Assembly (NCBI GenBank): GCA_031257015.1
Contig: JAIRPK010000070.1
Location: 1-49,575 of the forward strand
Direction of reading: 5' to 3'
Origin: Tannerellaceae bacterium
GTDB lineage: Bacteria > Bacteroidota > Bacteroidia > Bacteroidales > Tannerellaceae
Length of the DNA stretch: 49,575 nucleotides
Every line of letters starts with the position of its first letter. Positions within the stretch are counted from its first letter, which is position 1. Below the pieces are notes generated by a model. That model made no database searches, was not told where the DNA came from, and saw only the letters and a list, made by a program, of their open reading frames with translations. A program made the translations under genes and the position numbers. This document shows, piece after piece, positions 1 to 8,532 of the stretch.

Positions 1-249
1 TGCTGTAATGCCGTATTGTTTCCAGAACGCCGTTTCTTTTGCCGAAAAAGACTGCTGATTAATGGAATAGGGCTTTATCTTTTTGGGGGCAGGGGTAAGG
101 GTATTGTCTGGCTGTTTCGAAGCTTTGCCGACAGGCTTCGGAACAGATGCAATAAACGGCTGTTCATTTCCAGAAAGGATTTTGATTGTAATTCCGAAAA
201 AGGATTTAAGGCGTCCGTTATTCTTTACAAAGAAGGCGTTCAAACGCAT
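1..249 (-). CDS. Partial open frame cut by the window edge, unidentified
   Basis: Read on the minus strand from the ATG at 247-249, 83 codons stay open to base 1, so the gene continues outside the window. The frame extends upstream without a stop to about base 318, so the start is uncertain and the true protein may already be frameshifted. The visible peptide has a Pro/Lys-rich linker (residues about 35-62) followed by a segment ending in FWKQYGIT. That pattern reminds me of the N-terminal part of mobile-element CHC2/toprim primases, but this is only an impression. A plus-strand frame (16-360) overlaps it and looks less protein-like. The neighbourhood is full of decayed accessory genes, so this may also be a remnant. 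Confidence 0.35.
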   Translation of the reverse strand, partial: MRLNAFFVKNNGRLKSFFGITIKILSGNEQPFIASVPKPVGKASKQPDNTLTPAPKKIKPYSINQQSFSAKETAFWKQYGITA

Positions 250-453
250 AAATTCAAAGCCAGACAACACGCAATAGCCGCGAAAGTTGTCGATAACGAC
301 GTTTTAGAAAGTATAGAAGTTGTCAAATTGAAGGTAAACGGAAAAGTGGAGAGGGAATAAAAAAATGTGGACTGTGAAATTTCGTATTCCTATTTTGAAA
401 GAATCGTTGTCAAAAATCAACTTAACAGTAAATAATATGCAATAAAGTTAGAT

Positions 454-1709
454 AATGAATGCAATTTTTTCTGAAGTATATCAGACCTTTGTGAACGGTA
501 ATTACCGTTCTGCAATCGTGATGCTGTATGCTGTATTCTGTTTTGATTTGCAATTTAGTTTATAAAATGCGGGATTTGCGTGATATTTACAATGATTCTA
601 ACACAAAAAAACTTGAAGAAATTGAAACACTACAAATGAATAATCCTACTTCTCCTGATTGGGAAACAACGTTAATAGAAAAAATAAAACAAATACAAAT
701 TTTCTTGATTCGCCTGATATTATTGCTATAGAATCACTTCAAAAATATCGGCATTTATCCGCTCATCCTGTTTTGACAAACTCGGATTTATATTTACTCC
801 AAACAAAGATGGCGTTAAATCATTAATGAGAAATATTTTATCAGAAGTTTTGACTAATTCTCCATTCTTTTCAAATAAGATATTTGATACTTTTTTATTG
901 AATTTGTCTGATATAAAGGATAAAATGACATACGAAGAGCAAAAAAATATTTGACCTCAAAGTCCCTAAAGCAATTAAAAGAATCTGATTTTAGTAAGTT
1001 ATTTAGAAATTTATGGAAAGTGTTTTTTATTACAGACGACACAGAATCACAAAAGAACAGAAGTGTTAATTTTCAGGCGCCAACAATATTAATAGAATAC
1101 AATCGTGATATATGTTTGTCTTCTATAAAAGCAGAACATGATTTCTATAGCAACGTTACGAAATCTTCTTTATTAAGCGTTTTATGTGATTTTTGTTGCA
1201 AATTCTCTTATGCCCATAAAGAGTTAAATGCGGATCTTCAAACATTATTAGAAACTCATATTGAGCAAGACATAGAGTTAAAAATAACAAGTTGGTTCAT
1301 AAATGAATTTGTTGAAGAACATATTCGATATTTAAATGCACAGAAATATGACGACATAAAGCAAGAAACGATAAATACTCTAAAAGATATAGCCAAAAGC
1401 TATTCTTGTTTAGACCAATTTATTGATTTTGCAATTAAATATTGGGGAGAAAGTACTAATTTTCACAGCGCTAAAAGAAGATTTACCAACACAATATCTA
1501 TAATAAGTAATGATTTGAATTTAACTCCAACAAAAAATCTTCTTAATGTATCTAACTCAAATTACCAGATTTATAAAGGCTTTAGCTTATCCGACAAAAT
1601 AGTGCTGATTTCTGAAAAACATGAATCGGAAATAGATAAAAGTCAATATGATAATATTTTCAGAATGTTAAAGAAAATATATTCGACATTCAACCAGCAA
1701 CTCTTTTAG
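454..1709 (+). pseudogene. Frameshifted HEPN-like protein gene, possibly a defence gene
   Basis: A continuous protein can be pieced together from 454 to 1709 only by changing frame several times: near 530-545, near 690-710, near 810, and in the A-run at about 941-947. The pieces join into an AT-rich gene of about 410 codons. Its N-terminal third contains QKYRHLSAH (about 745-775), which fits the R-x4-H motif of HEPN ribonuclease domains within a helical context. The longest intact part (951-1709, 252 codons with a TTG start) is helical, Lys/Asn/Ile-rich and not recognised. HEPN proteins often act in abortive infection or toxin-antitoxin systems; that role is inference. The frame breaks could be real decay or homopolymer sequencing errors. 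The neighbouring remnants favour decay. Confidence 0.55.
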
Positions 1710-1862
1710 CCTCACCAGAAAACACTTAGCAAGAGCATCGGCAAGGAGGCGTCCATTGCCAGAGTCAAAAAAATGGTACGCAGAAGGTTTACAGAAGCAT
1801 CCCCGCGTTTTACCATTTAATTAATGCATCCTGTACTTGCTGGCAAATAAATGAAGTGTTTA

Positions 1863-1957
1863 GCCCGTGCAAGTTTTTGGGAAAATAATACTACATAAGC
1901 GCAACGAATGTGGAGATTTTTCCAAAAAACGTGTTCACGGCCTGACCTTGCACGGGC
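1863..1957. repeat. Long imperfect inverted repeat, possibly a folded recombination site
   Basis: GCCCGTGCAAG at 1863-1873 is answered by its exact reverse complement CTTGCACGGGC at 1947-1957. Inside, a TTTTTGGGAAAA tract near 1874 faces TTTTTCCAAAAAA near 1916, so the structure extends inward with unpaired bases. The whole is about 95-110 bp and lies just downstream of the broken HEPN-like gene. The size, the bulged stem and the GGGCGTTA end are loosely like integron attC sites, but the canonical R' box GTTRRRY is not matched at its last base. The rest of 1710-2016 contains only a short open tail (about 1720-1820) that I cannot assign. Confidence 0.45.
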
Positions 1958-2016
1958 GTTAAAAACACAGAATTAACTTTGTCTGCGGAGTACAGGAATA
2001 TCGTTTTTAATTTAAT

Positions 2017-2492
2017 GATAATCTCTTATAGAAAATGAAGTTATAGAAGTAGATGGAAAGAAAATTATTTGTATTTATGTTCCTGAAAGTTTGTAGGTTC
2101 ATTCTTATAAAGGCGTATATTACGACCAGCAGGGCGAGGGAGATATTAAACTGACAACTTATATTCATAAAACAAACCTTTATATTCGCAAACAGCCCGG
2201 TTATACGGAAAACCGCGTTTATCCACAACTGAAACTTTCCGATTTTGTAAATGAAGATTTTGATTATGTACGCGCCAGCGTCGGTATTTTCGTCTCCAGG
2301 CATCCATGGATAAAACTGAGTAATGAGAAAATTCTACACTCGGCGAAAATGTATCATCGCGACGAGCAAAGCGGAAAGGACGGCTATACACTTGCCGCTG
2401 CATTGGTTTTCGGGACAACCGATATTTTGCGCGAAATCTGTCCGTACTATAAAACGGAAGCATTGTGCCACAAGGAAGACCTTCTACGTTAG
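2017..2492 (+). pseudogene. AlbA_2/Schlafen-type ATP-binding domain protein, fragment
   Basis: The frame reads IENEVIEVDGKKIICIYVPES, then an in-frame TAG near 2091, then HSYKGVYYDQQGEGDIKL and on to CHKEDLLR with a TAG at 2490-2492. The order VIEVDGKKIICIYVPES, HSYKG, YIRKQPGYTENRVYP is the pattern I associate with the AlbA_2 (Schlafen AAA_4-type) domain of Bacteroidales DNA-binding or helicase-like proteins. The start is missing, an internal stop is present and the C-terminal half of the family is absent, so this is a remnant. It continues in the same frame, through its stop codon, into a RhuM-like segment. Confidence 0.55.
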
Positions 2493-2741
2493 TGGGAAAT
2501 TGCACGGCTTTTCAACGTGTTTAATCAAAAAATCGAGATGAATCTTCGCAGTATTTTCAAAGAACATTTGCTTTGGGAAAAAGACGTAACTCAAACTTAC
2601 CGTTATACCGATAAAGGGATTGAAAAACAGACTGTTTATTACAATCTCGAAGTTCTAATTTTCTTGAGCTACTATATCAATACACTGGAGACAAAAATTT
2701 TCCGCCAATTCATCAATTCTTCTTTGCGGGAACGCTTGTAA
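2493..2741 (+). pseudogene. RhuM-family protein, fragment
   Basis: Directly after the TAG that ends the preceding fragment, the same frame reads WEIARLFNVFNQKIEMNLRS and continues through KEHLLW, the KQTVYYNLEVLIFLSY block and FRQFINSSLRERL. This matches the core of RhuM (virulence RhuM family) proteins: a helix-turn-helix-like WxxxxxARLFN segment followed by the YYNLDxIIxLGY-type block. Intact members are about 300 residues; here only about 82 codons remain and the N-terminus is replaced by foreign sequence. RhuM genes are common in restriction-modification and mobile islands. The role of the family is poorly defined. Confidence 0.55.
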
Positions 2742-2832
2742 AAGGGGAAAATACCAGAAACAAAACCTGTGTAACTATATCATCCCAATCAAAATTATTG
2801 GTGGAATTAAATGCCAATTTCAAACCATTGAA

Positions 2833-2865
2833 GCCCGATTTCAAAGTCGGGCGTTCTGTTTTTTT
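2833..2865 (+). terminator. Rho-independent terminator-like hairpin
   Basis: Arms GCCCGA (2833-2838) and TCGGGC (2847-2852) enclose an 8-base loop. A run of seven T follows at 2859-2865 after a short spacer. It sits 90 bases beyond the end of the RhuM fragment, so it probably once ended transcription of that gene or of another decayed gene. Confidence 0.5.
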
Positions 2866-2949
2866 AGAAGAAAAAAGCAACCAATTTCCTGTTTAAAAGC
2901 CTGTTTTTATTTGTTTTCCACATATTAAATTTTCTATAATTCCTCCATT

Positions 2950-4082
2950 CCAATCACATATCTGCCGTGTAAAAACTATTGGCGTCAACAATAATGAATC
3001 CGAGATAGACAGCCTGTATCAGCAGTGTAAAAAATGGCTCTCGGCTTACCTTGGCGAGCGCGATATGTTTTCAGAACATACACGCGAAGAGGAAGAGAAA
3101 CAGGAAACTGAGCGTTTATTGGGCAATATTGAGAATGAATATACTGCTCAATGGAACTCAACTAGTCTTAAACCATGTGTTCAAAATGCTGGGATTTGAC
3201 AAAATAGACGATGAAATATTAAAACATTTAGTCGTGTCGCGTATTTGTCAGCCGCGCAGCAAGGTCGCAACGGTTGATTACTTGAAGTCGTATTATGATG
3301 AAGATGTGGAGCTGTACAAAAACTACCGTTATTTGGACAAATTGCAGGACAGTCAAAAGGATGCCGTCCAACAAATTAGCGTTTGAGCATACACGCCGAA
3401 TTTTGGGAGTAAAAATAGGGCTTGTTTTTACGATATAACCACGCTTTATATTGAGAGTGATAACTTGAATTGCGCAAAACGGGCTTTTCAAAGGACGGAA
3501 AACACGCTCAGTCCCAAATTGTTTTGGGCTTGTTAGTCAGTGCGGGCGGTTATCCACTGGCTTATTCCATACACGAAGGCAATAAATACGAAGAAGGGCA
3601 CACGATGTTGCCTATAGTCGAGAATTTTGTAAAGCCGTTTGCGTTGAACGATTTTGTTGCAGTAGCCGATTCCGGACTGATGAACAGCGAAAATATCGAA
3701 CTTCTAGAGCCGGAAAATCACAAATTTATTCTTGGAGCAAGAATAAAAAATGAAAGTAAACCTATTACAAATTGGCTTTTATTATTGAAAAAACAGGATG
3801 GCTCGTTTTATGAATATCAAAGGACAGCCTCTTCCCGCCGGATTGTCGTTTTTCTGAAAACAGGGCGAAGAAAAAGACCGCTACAATCGCGAAAAGGGCA
3901 TAAAACGGCTTGAAAAGGAATATAAGAACGGGTTAATAACAAAAGACAAAGTCAACAAACACGGATACAATAAATTTCTGGAAATAAGCGATAATATAAA
4001 AGCTATTATTAATTACGCTAAAGTCAGGGAAGATGAGCGCTGGGACGGTTTGAAGGGTTATATTACGAATACAAAAGTATGA
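2950..4082 (+). pseudogene. IS1634-family transposase, frameshifted and 3'-truncated
   Basis: Pieces in different frames assemble into an IS1634-type DDE transposase. They are: an N-terminal segment from about 2955 (GVNNNESEIDS); LGFDKIDDEILKHLVVSRIC with QPRSKVATVDYLKSYYDEDV (about 3185-3310); GLVFYDITTLYIES (about 3420-3460); LRKTGFSKDGKHAQSQIVLG with the VVADSGL-like block FVAVADSGLMNSENIELLE (3470-3910); and WDGLKGYITNTK (to 4080). The catalytic blocks YDITTLY and VADSGL belong to this family. At least three frame changes and a stop at 4080-4082 kill it, and the C-terminal part with the last acidic residue is missing. No terminal inverted repeats were found. Immediately downstream lies a group II intron remnant on the other strand. 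Confidence 0.75.
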
Positions 4083-4084
4083 CG

Positions 4085-4368
4085 TATATAACTGTATTTC
4101 GTCATAGCTTCTACATTTGCCACAGGACTATCGTTTAACAAATCAGGTAATCAGGTTTCATCCTTATGTCTATTGTGCTTCCTCGCAATTCAGTCGCAAC
4201 ATGACAATTAGTTGACTTACCGCTTTGCCGACACGCTACACTCCTCCTTTGGTTTTCCCTTAGGATAAGTCGGTTATAAGGAGGTTTACTTTTCATTGTT
4301 TTGAAATTTGAACTCTAACCTAATCTCTTGCTAAAGAGATATTTATTACGTGCCATTATGGGCGCAAC
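4085..4368 (-). mobile_element. 5' fragment of a group II intron (domain I), no reverse transcriptase left
   Basis: On the minus strand the segment begins near 4368 with GTTGCGCCCATAATGGCACG, resembling the GTGCGCCC start of bacterial group II introns. It continues with an AACCTCC...GGAGG stem (about 4290-4240) and a GACTGAATTGCGAGG / CAATAGACATAAGG stretch (about 4200-4165) that parallels domain I of Lactococcus Ll.LtrB as I remember it. It breaks off against the IS1634 remnant near 4083, and no domain V or intron-encoded protein is present. Bases 4369-4637 show nothing I can identify. Confidence 0.5.
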
Positions 4369-4640
4369 TTCAGCATAGAAAAATCTAAACAAAATAGTAA
4401 AAAACACGCTACATCAAATCTAGAGGAACAGAAGAAAAAGAGATACGTTTTTATATTACATGTTCCAAAGAACACTCTTGGTTTATTGACTATTCAGCCC
4501 CAAACTTCATCAAATACAAACAATTTCCAAAGAGAAGTATGAAAGGAAAATGATTATAGGCCGGATGGAATAATGAATATTTATTGAACACATTAGGATT
4601 TTAAGATGCGTTTGCCATGAGGCGGCCTCTGAAAGGCATT

Positions 4641-4669
4641 TTGAGATTATGAAAAAAATCATACCTTTG
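4641..4669 (+). promoter_or_regulatory. Bacteroidota-type promoter for rplY-pth
   Basis: TTG at 4641-4643 and TACCTTTG at 4662-4669 are 18 bases apart and fit the -33 TTG / -7 TAnnTTTG consensus. Transcription would start near 4676, about 83 bases before rplY. Confidence 0.55.
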
Positions 4670-4758
4670 CTCTGCTTTTCATAACCAGCACTTCAGTGTG
4701 ATGGAGAATTAGGAAGCAAAACTAATTTCAAGTAACACAAACAATTTTTTTAACGAAA

Positions 4759-5409
4759 ATGAAATTTTTCCAATTAGAAGCAACTCCAAGAGATGCTTTC
4801 GGTAAAAAAGCGGCTAATGCCGTTCGCAAAGAAAAGGGTATTCCATGTGTATTATATGGCCGTGCTCCATTTGAATTGCCTTACAACGGAGAATTGAAGG
4901 CAGGAGAAATGGTTGTGAACCTCCCTTATAATAAAGGTATAATAGTAACTCATCTTACGGTTACACAGGATGCGGTTCGACATTTGATTTATACTCCGGA
5001 GGTTTATCTCGTGGATTTGAGCATTAAAGGTGTAGGCATCGTGAAAACCATGTTGAAAGATCTTCAGTTTCAACCGGTGACGGATGAGCTTATTCATATT
5101 GATTTCCAGGAAATATATGAAGACAAACCAATAGTTATTGAAATTCCCATCGCTCTTCATGGTCATTCCGAAGGCGTGAAAGCGGGTGGTAAACTGAGTT
5201 TAGAAATGCGCAAGCTGAAAGTTAAGGGATTATATAAGGATCTTCCCGAAAAATTAAACATTGACGTATCGAACCTTGGTTTAGGGAAAACAATCAAAGT
5301 TGGCGAGTTGCAATTCGATAATCTGGAGCTGATGAATGCTGCTAATGCAGTTGTCTGTGCCGTCAAACTCACTCGTGCAGCTCGTGGTGCAGCCGCTGCA
5401 AACAAATGA
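4759..5409 (+). CDS. rplY: 50S ribosomal protein L25 / general stress protein Ctc
   Basis: The 216-residue protein has the two-domain Ctc form of bL25. The N-terminal 5S-rRNA-binding domain (about 1-95, with [20 protein letters not shown] and VLYG) is followed by the TL5/Ctc C-terminal beta domain (about 100-190, with [16 protein letters not shown]). It binds 5S rRNA at the central protuberance of the ribosome. The C-terminal tail is Ala-rich, as is common in this phylum. It has its own TAnnTTTG promoter and overlaps pth by four bases (ATGA), so the two are translationally coupled. Pairing of ctc with pth is widespread in bacteria. Confidence 0.95.
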   Translation: MKFFQLEATPRDAFGKKAANAVRKEKGIPCVLYGRAPFELPYNGELKAGEMVVNLPYNKGIIVTHLTVTQDAVRHLIYTPEVYLVDLSIKGVGIVKTMLKDLQFQPVTDELIHIDFQEIYEDKPIVIEIPIALHGHSEGVKAGGKLSLEMRKLKVKGLYKDLPEKLNIDVSNLGLGKTIKVGELQFDNLELMNAANAVVCAVKLTRAARGAAAANK

Positions 5410-5969
5410 AGTATCTGATAGTTGGATTAGGCAACTTCCCGCCTGAATATTGGCCGACGCGCCATAACATAGGTTTTAGAATTGTAGATAAATTAGCGGA
5501 AGAGGGTGATGCTCTCTTCCGCTCTCTACGTTATGGGGATACTGCTCAACTAAAAATAAAGGGCAGAGAGATGATTCTCCTCAAACCGACTACTTATATG
5601 AACGCTAGCGGACAGGCTGTGCGATATTGGCTTCGGAAAGAAAATATCCAAGATGAAAATCTACTTATCGTGGCGGATGATATAGCTCTTCCGTTCGGCG
5701 TTCTTCGCATCAAACCCAGAGGAAGTCACGGCGGGCATAACGGTCTGCGAGATATTGAGGAAAAACTGGGCACACGTGAATATGCTCGATTGCGTTTCGG
5801 CGTTGGGAATGATTTTGCGACAGGGAAACAGATTGATTATGTGCTGGGAGAATTTGAGGATGAAGAGACAGAGCGCATCCCAGAACGTGTTTCCGTTGCC
5901 GCCGAAATGATCAAAAGTTTTTGCCTTGCAGGAATTGAAAACACGATGAATATGTATAACAACAAATAA
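5406..5969 (+). CDS. pth: Peptidyl-tRNA hydrolase
   Basis: This 187-residue cytoplasmic enzyme releases tRNA from peptidyl-tRNA that has dropped off ribosomes. Visible family landmarks are GLGN at residues 7-10, TRHNIGF with the catalytic His near residue 20, [10 protein letters not shown] near 60, the ADDIALPFG block with the catalytic Asp near 94, and GGHNGL near 115. The length is typical. The usual GLGNPG reads GLGNFPPEY here, a mild variant. It overlaps rplY by four bases and is followed after 2 bases by an S4-domain gene. Confidence 0.96.
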   Translation: MKYLIVGLGNFPPEYWPTRHNIGFRIVDKLAEEGDALFRSLRYGDTAQLKIKGREMILLKPTTYMNASGQAVRYWLRKENIQDENLLIVADDIALPFGVLRIKPRGSHGGHNGLRDIEEKLGTREYARLRFGVGNDFATGKQIDYVLGEFEDEETERIPERVSVAAEMIKSFCLAGIENTMNMYNNK

Positions 5970-5971
5970 AT

Positions 5972-6430
5972 ATGGCTGTATCGGAAGTTCGTATTGACAA
6001 ATGGATGTGGGCGACAAGAGTATTCAAAACTCGCACAATAGCTGCCGAAGCATGCAAAAAAGGACGAATAACTATCGGCGGCGCAACCATGAAGCCGTCT
6101 CGTATGATTAAGCTAGGTGACGTGATTCAAGTTCGCAAGCCGCCAGTCACATATTCTTTCAAAGTCGTAGGACTTGTTGAAAACAGAATTGCTGCCAAAC
6201 TAGTTGCAGACTATCTGGAAAATGTCACTCCGCCTGAAGAATATGCAGTTCTGGAGATGGGGCGTTTAAGCGGATTTGTCGATCGAGCGAAGGGAATGGG
6301 CAGGCCTACAAAAAAAGAACGCCGAGAACTAGAGGCGTTCATCGGCGAATCTGATTTTGACTTCGACTTCGACTTCGGTTCTGACGAATCTACCGTTCTC
6401 CCGCCGCTTGACTATCGGAAGGATAAATAA
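5972..6430 (+). CDS. S4-domain RNA-binding protein, Hsp15/HslR-like
   Basis: The 152-residue protein opens with an S4 RNA-binding domain (about residues 7-65: RIDKWMWATRVFKTRTIAAE, then CKKGRITIGG and KLGDVIQV). In E. coli Hsp15 this domain binds free 50S subunits that still carry nascent chains. This fits its place 2 bases after pth, which works on the same stalled products. The C-terminus ends in a basic patch (GRPTKKERRELE) and then a run of alternating Asp-Phe encoded by TTCGAC repeats. Its last 41 bases overlap the 3' end of the convergent oxidoreductase gene. Confidence 0.85.
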   Translation: MAVSEVRIDKWMWATRVFKTRTIAAEACKKGRITIGGATMKPSRMIKLGDVIQVRKPPVTYSFKVVGLVENRIAAKLVADYLENVTPPEEYAVLEMGRLSGFVDRAKGMGRPTKKERRELEAFIGESDFDFDFDFGSDESTVLPPLDYRKDK

Positions 6431-7433
6431 TACCAAGCTGCCGCCGCACCTCATCCATTATCTCTATTGTAATCAAAGAATTTTTATGAGAATTTATACG
6501 TGATTCGTTCTTGCCGGATATGGCGAGAGATATAAATTCATTTGTCTCATAGAAATATTCATCCTTATTCGTCGTCGTGCTTATGTCAATCGTTTCCGGT
6601 GGAAGACCTTTATCGGAAGTGGCTTGTTGTCGCATGGTCAGGTTTATCCGGCTTATAGTATTGATGCGGTCGAGTGTAATTCTGCCTTCCTCGCCTTGTA
6701 TTTCAGCCGGCAATGCAGAATCTGCTATTTTGGAATATAGCACTGTGGCGTTCATCCCCGATTTATATGTGAAATTAACCGCCCCTTGTCCATCGACACC
6801 AGAAGACAATATTATGCCGCTGGCACTGATCGTATCCGGTCGGCCGAAGAGTATTGTCATTGGGTAAATCGTATATATGCCGATGTCAAGCAGTGCTCCG
6901 TTCGCATATTCAGGGCGAAAAGCATTCAGCACTATGCCTTCCTTGAACTTGTCGTAACGTGAAGAATATTGGCAGTATGAGGCAAAATAACGTCGTACCT
7001 TGCCTACCCGCGAAAGATTGGACATCACCGCAAGGAAATTTGGGGTGAGAGTTGGTTTCATCGCTTCCATTAATGTCACGCCGCACCGCCGGGCAGCTTC
7101 AATCATTTGTCGTGCCTCATTCGCATTGGCTGCAAGCGGTTTTTCGCACAAAACATGTTTGCGATGTTCCATGCACAATATGCTTTGTGAGGCGTGAAGA
7201 AAATTTGGCGAGGCGATATAAACTGCATCAATGAATGGCGAGGCGACCATTTCGTCAAGAGATGTAAAAGTACGCTCAATTCCATGCCTGGAAGCAAAGA
7301 CTGATGCTGTTTCCTGCGTTCTTGAATACACGGCCGCGGCTTCAAAACGCTCATCCTGCCTGGCTCCGGCAATAAACCAATCGCTGATAAAGTTTGTTCC
7401 GACAATGCCGAAACGAAGTTTTTTGTCTTTCAT
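6390..7433 (-). CDS. Gfo/Idh/MocA-family NAD(P)-dependent oxidoreductase
   Basis: The 347-residue protein has an N-terminal Rossmann fold (FGIVGTNFISDWF, residues about 8-20), the family's substrate-site motif CEKPLA near residue 97, and an alpha/beta C-terminal domain (ALLDIGIYTIYPMTILFG near 180-200). The family oxidises or reduces sugars and sugar derivatives, and the substrate cannot be read from sequence. It stands alone, convergent with the S4 gene, which it overlaps by 41 bases. On the minus strand a TATCTTCG box about 40 bases upstream is one base off the -7 consensus. Confidence 0.88.
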   Translation of the reverse strand: MKDKKLRFGIVGTNFISDWFIAGARQDERFEAAAVYSRTQETASVFASRHGIERTFTSLDEMVASPFIDAVYIASPNFLHASQSILCMEHRKHVLCEKPLAANANEARQMIEAARRCGVTLMEAMKPTLTPNFLAVMSNLSRVGKVRRYFASYCQYSSRYDKFKEGIVLNAFRPEYANGALLDIGIYTIYPMTILFGRPDTISASGIILSSGVDGQGAVNFTYKSGMNATVLYSKIADSALPAEIQGEEGRITLDRINTISRINLTMRQQATSDKGLPPETIDISTTTNKDEYFYETNEFISLAISGKNESRINSHKNSLITIEIMDEVRRQLGIIYPSDSQAAGER

Positions 7434-7920
7434 TTTTGATATATTTAAGAGATAAAATTATGCGAAGATATAATAAAAGTGGAGGCTTTCAGCATGAAGT
7501 CTTTTTTGTACTTATTTACTCATGAAATCAAATAAATCATTTCAGGAATTGTTTCATCATACGGATTTTGTTCTTTGCTTTTTATTGACATGGTGCAATA
7601 TGATTTTTCGTTGAGTACATACGAATGGTTAATGTTTATTCGTATGCTCCTACCGTTTATCTGATTGGTACCCCTCTTCATTTCTAGTCTTTATGCCTTT
7701 TTCTTTTTGCTTAGGTCTTTCCTTTTTCGGGGTAAAATTCAGCTTAACTATTTCTCATTTTGTCTATAATGATGCTCAAACAAACATTTTTCATTCATAT
7801 TTTTACTAATCTTTCTTTACGTTTTTCTATAATACTTCTCATTATATACTATTTCTACGATTTAGCAAATGAAAAATTCTCAACCTTGTTTCCTCGTATT
7901 GTAAAAACACCTCATTCTTA
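7434..7920. other. Intergenic stretch without a recognised feature
   Basis: The sequence is AT-rich and no frame on either strand looks coding. Apart from a weak promoter for the oxidoreductase at its left edge, I see no gene, RNA or repeat. Confidence 0.5.
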
Positions 7921-8075
7921 TTAATATCTACTCTCTTTGCTCGCTGGCGAACAGCCGGTGCCGGCCAACGAGTTCTGCTGGTATTGCATGAACTCTTCAT
8001 ATTTCGTTTTCTCCTCCCGCCAAATCCAACATACCCATCGCTTCGCCGTACATATCTAAGTCACGCTCGCTGAAC
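7921..8075 (-). pseudogene. Scrap of an unidentified coding sequence
   Basis: On the minus strand two adjacent frames look protein-coding. One reads DLDMYGEAMGMLDLAGGENE; after a one-base shift the other continues as KTKYEEFMQYQQNSLAG and ends at a stop at 7921-7923. No start codon or family can be assigned. It appears to be the C-terminal tail of a decayed gene. Confidence 0.35.
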
Positions 8076-8104
8076 CAGTCTCATTTACGATATTATTGTT
8101 TTTG

Positions 8105-8480
8105 TGGATTTTAACCCCTTTCATGTAGTTGAATGATAATATTTAAATTTATACATACTGATTTAATTGATTTAACTACTATTATTATGCTTGTTAAAAG
8201 TATTTTAATAGTTTAAATGATTATATTTTAGTATATATAAATAGTTTTAACCGGTTGAAGTTATATAATTATATTTATTATAACTGTTTTAATTGTTAAA
8301 ATAACTATATCTTATTGCATATATATAGTTTTAACTAGTTAAATGAGTATAATAATATTTATTAAAATTGTTTCAATCATTTAAATGACTATATTTTAGT
8401 ATATATAAATAGTTTCAATCGGTTGAATTATTATATATTATTTACAAAAACTATTTTAATCAATCAAAAATATTTATGTT
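8105..8480. repeat. Array A: AT-rich dyads repeated every 42 bp
   Basis: Imperfect palindromes of the form TTTTAAnnnnTTnAA (for example TTTTAACCGGTTGAA, TTTTAACTAGTTAAA, TTTCAATCGGTTGAA) have their centres at 8126.5, 8168.5, 8210.5, 8252.5, 8294.5, 8336.5, 8378.5 and 8420.5. A weaker ninth lies near 8462. Every step is exactly 42 bp, or four turns of B-DNA. The linkers are also related: a stretch reading TATATTTTAGTATATATAAA recurs 168 bp apart (8222 and 8390). Alternate units resemble each other more, giving an 84-bp higher order. It lies between gene remnants and has no coding potential. Function is unknown; phased protein-binding sites or curved DNA are the simplest readings. Confidence 0.8.
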
Positions 8481-8532
8481 GAGTAAAATATATTCATTCA
8501 ACCACACTATTCTATTAACATTCTTCAGAAAA

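Noticed and set aside
16..360. 114-codon plus-strand frame at the left edge
   Set aside because: The minus-strand frame over the same bases has better composition; the plus frame begins with a Cys/Arg/Phe-rich stretch unlike a real start.
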